Shown piece after piece: positions 56,671-64,000 of a DNA stretch of 64,000 nt; within the stretch, counting starts at the first letter, position 1, and the number at the start of each line of letters is the position of its first letter. The notes under the pieces were generated by a model. It ran no database searches, was not told the origin of the DNA, and saw only the letters and a program-made list of their open reading frames with translations. The stretch spans positions 992,001 through 1,056,000 of the forward strand of contig JAXDDX010000052.1 in the NCBI GenBank assembly GCA_034670405.1, written 5' to 3'. The position numbers and the translations under genes were made by a program. The DNA is from Hoplostethus atlanticus. Lineage: Eukaryota; Chordata; Actinopteri; Trachichthyiformes; Trachichthyidae.

Positions 56671-58200
56671 TAGGGGTGGAACGGTTCACAAAATTCGCGG
56701 TTCGGTTCATATCACGGTTTTGGGGTCACGGTTTTCGGTTCGGTTCGGTACGTTTTTGGTACAGTAGGAAGGGGTCATTGCCAATTTCAAAATGCTTTTC
56801 ATTTATTTGCAGGGATGCAAACATGTATGGTGAAAAAAGAGAGAGCTACCCGAAGTCGGAAAAAAAATTAATGCGACAGCATAATATCATATAACCACCC
56901 AACGGATTACACTGCAGCCATAGCAGCCCATTTCGCGACTGCCGGCTAAGGCGATCTCGCGGGCAATTCCAAAACTTTTTGTACGTATTTTGGGGTATAA
57001 ATGACGAATATGTACATATAGAGCCCAGGTTTAAAAATACCGGAATTCCCCTTTAAGGTTTCATGGATGAAGCACAGTGCTAAGTTTCTCAATACTAAAG
57101 CTATCAGTGAAATTAAATTATGGCCTGTACTAGTCAACATCAACAATGTTTAAATATGGCCTGTACCATGGTAAATTATGAATACAATAATTACCATGGT
57201 AAAACTAAAATTACCATCAAACTACTATGACAGTTTTTTTGTTAGGGTAACCTGGCCTCTTTCCACCACTAGATGGCGCTCTTTCACTAATAAATGAATG
57301 GGATCCGTCAAGTTTATTAGTGGAAATCTAGCATAAGAGAAGCTGCTCTGACACGGAGTACAATAACGTTAGCCGAAAAGACATAACATACATAAGCTAC
57401 AGAGCTAATGATATTAGTCAAAACCATATAAAATAGTCAGCCAAGTGAAAAAAGCGAATGTCCTTACCTCAGGTGATCTCGCCACTCACTCAAAATGAGC
57501 CATACAGTGCAGGGAGAGAGTGGTGTGTTCACAGACAAGCGTTTGCTGCTGTGTCAGGCTACATCCACACTAATACGTTTTCGTTTTAAAACGGAGTTTT
57601 GAAACTAAATGGATCTCCGTCCACAGAAGCGTTTTAGCACCGTTTCAGAAATTATCGCCGTCCATGTTAATACGCCTGAAAACGCATCTCACGTAACCAT
57701 TCACCTACACTGGGCATGCGTGTGCCGGTGTAAACAGGAAGCAGATTGTCTGCTCTGCTGTTGCTTAAGAGCAGGTCCTGACAGTTGAGTAGAATTTTTT
57801 GCTCAATGCAGTTCACTCATATAAGCTGACAGAAATACACTGTAGCTAAGGAGATTAGTCCGTCACCCATACACCCCCCACAAAAACAAAATCTTTGGAT
57901 CTGCACGAATCACACAAGTCACCCAAATTGACGTGAAAAAAAGTGACATTCGCCGAAAAGCGAACCCAATAACTTTATTTGAAGGTTTTTTCTGCGCATG
58001 CCTTTTTGACTGAAACCTGTGAAGCTATTCCCCGTTTCTAGTGTGACAATAAATAGAAACAGTAGCCTATTTCTACATGAAAAAAGCACATAGTAGGCTT
58101 CATAGCCTATTTCAAATGAACCGAACAATACATACATGCCCCGAACTGTGACTAGCGAACCGAACGGTTCGGATTTTTTACTTGAACCGTTCCATCCCTA
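56671..58200. mobile_element. hAT-type element, 1530 bp, non-autonomous
   Basis: Ends TAGGGGTGGAACGGTTCA and TGAACCGTTCCATCCCTA-like (right end CTTGAACCGTTCCATCCCTA) are inverted repeats, with the 8-bp duplication GTTGCTAT at 56663-56670 and 58201-58208. No transposase is encoded. It contains two other repeats: 56906-57056, shared with 21345-21482, and 57558-57690, shared with 14581-14700. Confidence 0.9.
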
Positions 58201-58418
58201 GTTGCTATACAATTGTATTTGAAGGAATACGTCTATTCAAATAAAGCGCAGAAGTCTCATACAAAATTCTTCATCAATCTTATGTTCAATATACCTTGCT
58301 GCATTGGCTTATAGTATGATTGATTGTTTTTGTGCTGTATACCAAGGTATGCAGATTAACATATAGAGAAACTGACTACATATTGGCTAGCCAGGCTAAA
58401 ATAGGGAATATGTTTAAC

Positions 58419-59143
58419 TAGGGATGTCCCGATCCGATCTCAAAGATTGGTATTGGGGCCGATCAAGGCATTTTTTAACTGATCGGTATCTGCTTTATTG
58501 AGCACGAACCTAAGCCCGATCCTTTGTTTTACGTCAGCTGTCACGTGTTGTAAACAGAGAGCACAATTTGTAGCAGGACGCGGTTAAATTGTCTGCAGTG
58601 TGGAAATATTTTAAATTTAAAAGGAGAGAGAAATTTCCTTGAGACAGCGACAAGGCCAAAAAGATTACAGAGAGGGTAATTGAATTAATCGCTTTGGATG
58701 ACCAGCCCATCGCTGTGGTAGAGAATGCAGGTTTTCACCATCTTTTGGAGCTTTTGGAGCCTCGGTATGCCCTACCCTCTCGACACTACATTTCAGACGT
58801 TGCCCTACCGGAGCTTTACAACAAGGTTCGTGACCACCTCCGAGGTCTTTTATCAGCTGCGACTGCTATTGGCTTTACAATATTAAGGAACAGCTTGGAT
58901 GCAGGCAAGTTTTTTTTTTTTTGTCTTAATGCATTGCAGAGCTATTAAATTGTCAAGCATATAAATTTGATTGATTTTAATAACTTTAATGTACTTGAAA
59001 TGTGCAATGTGCAACTGTATTATGTAGGAAAATCTAGGAATCTAGGAAAAAGGATCGGATCGGGACTCTGTATCAGCAGTTACTCAATATTAAATGACTC
59101 GGATCGGGAACGGGGGCAAACAAACTTGAGCGGGACATCCCTA
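58419..59143 (+). mobile_element. hAT-type element, 725 bp, with ZBED-like transposase remnant
   Basis: Ends TAGGGATGTCCCGATCCGAT and GAGCGGGACATCCCTA are inverted, with the 8-bp duplication TGTTTAAC at 58411-58418 and 59144-59151. A plus-strand 84-codon frame, 58694-58948, encodes DDQPIAVVENAGFHHLLELL and YALPSRHYISDVALPELYNK, the segment after the BED finger in ZBED/hAT transposases. The BED finger and the catalytic DDE part are missing, so it cannot move on its own. Confidence 0.9.
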
Positions 59144-59357
59144 TGTTTAACAATTAGGCTATTGGTTTAGAGGATGGCTGTTTAGGGTAATTGCCTAGGT
59201 TCATAATGGTGCATCGAAGTCCTTGCCCATTCACTTAAAGTGGGACTAAAAGCCTTCTTATCCTATCTTCTGCTTCCTGTCTCCATCCTTTCATGTTCCC
59301 CCCCATGGCTGCTAAAAGCCTGAATTGTGGGACACATATTGTAGCCAAACATGACAG

Positions 59358-59359
<2 letters not shown>

Positions 59360-59401
<42 letters not shown>
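59360..59401. repeat. (GT)n microsatellite
   Basis: About 20 uninterrupted GT dinucleotides. Confidence 0.95.
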
Positions 59402-59402
<1 letters not shown>

Positions 59403-59678
59403 TTTATTAAAATGACTCGCTATCATGGGCTCTTGGCTCCACTCCCCTGTCACTTCTGTCACATCCTGCTGCCAAGGTGTTATGCTTGGCGCCGGAGGTG
59501 CATTATGAACAAGGTGTAAATCATGCCGCCTCTATGACTGGAATACTTGTGTCAGGGCAGCCTATTTTTTATTTTTTATTCACCAGATAGTTCAGCGTGA
59601 TGCCTTTGATTGAGTCCATTGATGGTCTCATACAGAAAGATCTCAGCCATCTTAAGTGAGATTCCGATAAATGTAGAC

Positions 59679-59861
59679 CTCAAACCATGCGCCATGAAGG
59701 GCTGATAGTCCGCAGGTTTTCATTCCAAGCAAACACTACACCAGGTGATTTCACTGATTAGTTCCTCCTCTTTGGTTGAAGGTGAACTCAGTTGGAATGT
59801 TTGGTTGGAATGAAAACCTGCGGACTATCAGCCCTCAATGGCACATGGTTTGAGACCCCTG
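59679..59861. mobile_element. hAT-type MITE, 183 bp
   Basis: CCATGCGCCATGAAGGGCTG through GCAGGTTTTCATTCCAA is an inverted repeat of the right arm TTGGAATGAAAACCTGCGGA and CTATCAGCCCTCAATGGCA. The 8-bp duplication ATGTAGAC flanks it at 59671-59678 and 59862-59869. The right end keeps ACCCCTG, while the matching CAGGGGT of the left end is lacking. Confidence 0.85.
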
Positions 59862-59869
59862 ATGTAGAC

Positions 59870-62115
59870 TGTTTTTATTGGGCCTTTTGCAAAGAGGCCT
59901 TTTGTCTACAGTGAGGGATTTAGAAAGGAAAAACTCCCCTGGTCTCTGTTTTGCTTTTGTTGAGGAAGTCTGTCTTCCTGTTATATGACCTCCTCATTCC
60001 CACTTCCTGTGCTGTGATTAACCTCCCATATGGCACCAAAGACTTATAAAATGAATGAGTGGTCGGCCTAATTGTTTCCTCCGGGGATTATCAGATTTCA
60101 TTTTCTGAAGAGTTTTTGAGAATCTGCTACACTGACAAGCTATTGAATGTACACATAGCCTAATAATCTTTCATAGGCTAGCCAACACATGGTACATTTA
60201 ATAATTGGCCTAAGTGGAAGATCAGTGAAAATCTGATTGAGTGAGTACACAAAGTTTTATGTTTAAAGGAAACACTCCACCCTCCAACCCCCGATACTGT
60301 TACACTGTTAGATATCATCAATCTAAAGAGAAGGGGCGTGAACTTGTTGCTCTAAATCAAAGGTTGGCGTATGGACAAATAAATACAGTTTTCTAGCCAA
60401 CTAGCTTGTGAACATGTTTGTGGTTGCGTATCTGTCCCTTTATTCAAAGCACAACATGTCTTCTGGCTACATTGCATTATGGTCTATTGAGGCCGCTGTT
60501 GGCGGAGAAATTGGTACTTCTGCCTCTTCTACAATGGATTTCTCCTCGTATCATTGTTGAACATCGGTGCTAAATGCTGGTTCTAGAAAGAACCCTTTGC
60601 TCTTTGATTCTGAGGGACTAACACCAAAACCTGACTCGTACCGTTGATGTTTTAGATAGCTCAAACATTTTCTGCTATCAAACTCTATTGTAGCTTCAGT
60701 GGAAATATCTCAAGGTGATGTCACATTGTCTACGTTTGTCCAGTTATTCACAGGAATAAGAAAAATACACCATTAAACAAAAAAGTAACAATGCCAATAT
60801 GTATTTTTTGTGTTTCATCATGGTCCTTAAAATAAGCGATACAATGAAATCCTGATAATGCCTTTATATCCCTTTTGCCTTGCAACTATTGGAGTGTAGA
60901 AAATAATGATGATCTACTCAAGCCCTGTTCAAATTGTGTCTTTTAAGATGGCTTGTTCTTGTCTTGGCCAGCTGTCAAAACAAGATGTGAAGGAGAGAGA
61001 GGCAGGGCAGTTGTCGTCCTATCACGTGGAAGGATTTCCATTAGACAACCCCCTAGTCCGGTGTCACTGGGAAAATGTGGCTGCAGAAGAGCAAGAACTA
61101 ATTGGGAAAACAGTACAACTAATGAAGCATAGGGTCTGAGTGTTTCACTTTTTGTGTTGGAGCTGCAGCTTCTTTGTGGCGTTTGTGAAACATAACTCAA
61201 GAAAGATGGTGGATTATTCATGCATGGTTTTCATTTAATTGTTGAATGCCACCATATCCACAAATGGTTGAAGCTGAGATTGTTCTTTTTAATCTGAATG
61301 ACAATTTCTTTAGTAATACTCAAATATTAATACAAACAACAGTTTGTTTTATGAGCAGTGGTAACTGGCCACAGCGTTGGATATCAAGTCTTCATTTCAA
61401 ATGGTGTTTGAAGAGCATGCAACATCTGGCTGTCCTGCCTGGCCTGCAGCCAAGGATATGATCCCCTTTTTTTAAATTCACATCATGTGCAGCTGCAGGA
61501 TCTGAGGACTGACTCTAGATGTGCCATTCTAAATCCATCTGTTCCTGGCATATATGTGGTCTACGATGTGCCTTGTATACGACATACAGTGCTATAGTGA
61601 CTTAGACCCTGTCACAGATGGGCTCAATTTTTTTTTTAAATGCCTAGCAGTGCTCTGGCTCATATGCCCAGATGGCCCCTTATGTCCTGCTAGGCTACCA
61701 GGCAGCATGTTGTTGTTGTCATTCATCATATTGTTGTTCAGTAAGCAGCGGGGGAGGGTAGATGGACCAAAGACCTTGGTTTGCTTGCCCCTTAAGTCAC
61801 AGTGAATGAAATGATTGAATTTTTTCACCATGTGAGACAATTCTCCATATCATAACATACACTTATTTAACAATGAATGCCAACAATTGCAATACATCCT
61901 TCCTCTCTGAATTCCAATAATGACATACTGGAAAAAGGTCTATTATTAGTGGTTACTTCATGGCTTACCATACGTAGGCGTACATAAAATTTCCAGCGTT
62001 TGTTATGGTCCAACCAGCCTATTTTTGAACAGTCCATTCCCATGTTATGTCCCGCCCTGACATCCTGTTTCAACCAGAATTATGTCAAATTATGTAAACA
62101 AGATGCCATTAAAAT
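59870..62115. other. no gene seen
   Basis: No coding gene, no RNA gene and no clear transposon. The 77-codon plus-strand frame at 60906-61139 has no recognisable relationship. Confidence 0.5.
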
Positions 62116-62125
62116 GCCATTTCCT

Positions 62126-62315
62126 GGCGGCGCACCGGTGGCTCACCGCGTAGAGCGCGTACCATAAGGCTCAGTCCTTCCCGCAGCCGACCAGGGTTCG
62201 AATCCGGCCCTCGGTCATTTGCTGCATGTCCTCCCCTCTCTCTCCCATACCTTCCTCACTATCTCTCTCTCTCAATAAAAGACCAAAAAAATATACTTTA
62301 AAAAAAAAAAAAAAA
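62126..62315 (+). mobile_element. tRNA-derived SINE, complete
   Basis: Starts GGCGGCGCACCGGTGGCTCA. Box A is TGGCTCACCGCGTAGAGCG and box B GGGTTCGAATCCGGCCC, at a tRNA-like spacing. A CT-rich body and CAATAAAAGACC tail lead to poly(A). The 10-bp duplication GCCATTTCCT lies at 62116-62125 and 62316-62325. The good boxes and clear duplication suggest a fairly young copy. Confidence 0.92.
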
Positions 62316-62412
62316 GCCATTTCCTTGTGATTTTAAATGGAAATTGGACCCTCATTCACCCCAAATGGCCAGGCAGAGAAACATAATGCAGGCTTGGACT
62401 GGGTACTAGCTT

Positions 62413-62413
<1 letters not shown>

Positions 62414-62455
<42 letters not shown>
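62414..62455. repeat. (GT)n microsatellite
   Basis: About 20 GT dinucleotides following CTTGGTG. Confidence 0.95.
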
Positions 62456-62459
<4 letters not shown>

Positions 62460-64000
62460 GATGGAGAGACATGGCTCTGTGACACTAAATTGTACTAATT
62501 GGGATAACCCAGCCCAAATTCACATTAAACAGACCCGTCATGCCACATGAAGATTCCAGGGTATTTCAATTTGGTGTTTTGCCCGTCCTCGTTCCTCTGC
62601 TTCTGTAATTACATTTGGAGGATTAGCCTCAGCTGAAAGGATAGCTCCTGTACGTTTACCGGCTTGCAGTGGGACTCTGCAGTTCGGCATAATGTGATGT
62701 AGCAGAGGTTAGAAGTCAGCCCAGGAGATTATTGTGTCACACCTGTGTTGGCACCAGATGGACCGCTGGGGCCTGGTTGCCATGGGGACAGACAAGCAGA
62801 ATATGAATTGCTACTCAGGGCTCCAGACTAACTTTTTCCACAGGCGACACATGCAACAACAATTTAAAATTGTAGTGGTGCAAACACATCATTTAGTGGC
62901 ACACTGGCACCAAACCTATGTCAGCATAAATGTACAATAAATGAACATTCACCTCAATTGCATTTGCAGATATTCTAAATGTTTTGGTAATGAAATACAA
63001 AGACTTTAGAGTAGATACTTTGTTTTAATTTTCAATAATTGAATCCATTCTTTAACACTTGTAGGAGGTTGCTGCAGTTCACTTAGAATCCTCAGTTAAA
63101 TTAGCTTTTTCTTACTCAACAAACAGCTCTCTGGAAAACAGACAATTGCAAGTTGTTTTTTTCATTTTAAAGAGCACAACTTCCTTTCCTTTTGTACCAA
63201 ATATTTTCCTAATACAAAATATTAGGATTTTGCAACAGTCCATGATTGTCTCATCCCCTTCATGAGTGAAGGGAATTTAATAGGTGAAATCAATAAGGAA
63301 TCACAGGTTTTAAACATAAAAACACAGATTAAAACATAAAACAACAAATGACACTAAAATTTGTGAATAACCAATAATCAGATTCTTTCTTCAGATGGTA
63401 CAAAGAAACAAAGTAACCATATACTGTAAAAGCATAGGCTATAATCACACCTATTTGTTTTTTACTAAATAAATCTCTGAAATGAATATATGTAATTATG
63501 CCAAACAAGGAAAATATTCAATGATTGATACAATATAATCTAAGAAGAGTCACTTAAATTCGAGATTACGAGTATGTGACACAACACAGCTCCCTCTTAT
63601 CTTAGCTAAAGCTGGGCTTTCAAAAAAGGAAAACATTCCATAGTTCAACCCCACACAGAAATGTAATAAAATCAGACAACAGTTGTAACATTTATACAGA
63701 GAAAACGCTACATAAACCGGTCAGTCCACTTTCTATGTTACGTGGGGGGGGGCGTGATCTGTTTCACAGCACATTCTCACTGCTTCCATACAGTTGTAAA
63801 AGTAGGGACGGAAATGTCAATATCACCATATACATTTTCCAGTTCTGGTTCATTGATGAAAGTATCCATAAAACCATAAAAGGCTCATAACTTGATTATC
63901 TGTATTTGACAAATTTAAATGATTGGAAAATGACTGGCGCTATAGTGAAATATTGAACAGGCGCTATGAGGTTTAAAGGGTTTAATATCGCAGAACAAAA
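62456..64000. other. no gene seen
   Basis: AT-rich sequence with a short G run at 63743-63751. No coding region, RNA gene or transposon end was identified. Confidence 0.5.

Noticed and set aside
60906..61139. 77-codon open frame.
   Set aside because: No recognisable domain, and no promoter or splice context.
1..64000. CRISPR arrays, bacterial operons, riboswitches.
   Set aside because: The window is vertebrate nuclear DNA. The tandem repeats present are mini- and microsatellites without spacer structure.

Overview
The window is vertebrate nuclear DNA, almost certainly from a teleost fish. It holds split genes with GT-AG introns, chromovirus-type (sushi-like) LTR retrotransposons, L2-type LINEs, fish-type tRNA-derived SINEs, several hAT-type DNA transposons, and long introns and untranslated regions. 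There are no bacterial features. Three host genes can be supported. (1) The first coding exon of neurofibromin (nf1) lies on the minus strand at 1949-2008, and the rest of that gene runs off the left edge. (2) A complete connexin open reading frame of 368 codons lies on the minus strand at 22926-24032. (3) A complete vezf1-type zinc-finger gene lies on the plus strand, with coding exons from 27636 to 41922 and a long 3' UTR probably ending near 45.8 kb.

Layout. 1-1948 is nf1 intron 1. 1949-2270 is nf1 exon 1, its 5' UTR and the likely promoter. 2.3-7.4 kb holds decayed LINE pieces and a 21-22 bp minisatellite. 7.4-20.3 kb is a dense nest of transposons. A plus-strand LINE (probably of the restriction-like-endonuclease class) is split by a 5'-truncated sushi-like element, by two L2 LINEs (one inside the other), by other DNA-transposon pieces, and by a second sushi-like element that itself carries a 1.39-kb inverted-repeat transposon. 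20.3-22.9 kb holds MITE-like repeats. 22.9-24.0 kb is the connexin, and 24.1-27.6 kb is mostly unannotated with one small L2 insertion. vezf1 occupies 27.6 to about 45.8 kb. 45.8-51 kb holds more SINE, LINE and gypsy fragments. 51.6-51.84 kb may be the first exon of another gene. 56.7-59.9 kb holds three hAT-type elements delimited by 8-bp target-site duplications. A clean SINE lies at 62.1-62.3 kb, and the rest looks like intron or intergenic sequence.

The host genes do not form an operon or pathway: neurofibromin is a Ras GTPase-activating protein, the connexin a gap-junction channel subunit and Vezf1 a nuclear zinc-finger transcription factor. nf1 and the connexin point left and vezf1 points right, so the connexin and vezf1 are divergent and about 3.6 kb apart.

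I found no wholly new gene system. The most unusual signals are: a pair of splice donors 6 nt apart in vezf1 that would change zinc-finger spacing; a transposon with near-identical 327-bp inverted ends and a 6-bp target duplication inside a retrotransposon; a deletion junction marked by a perfect 10-bp palindrome; and two diverged non-coding copies of one about 420-bp sequence 24 kb apart.
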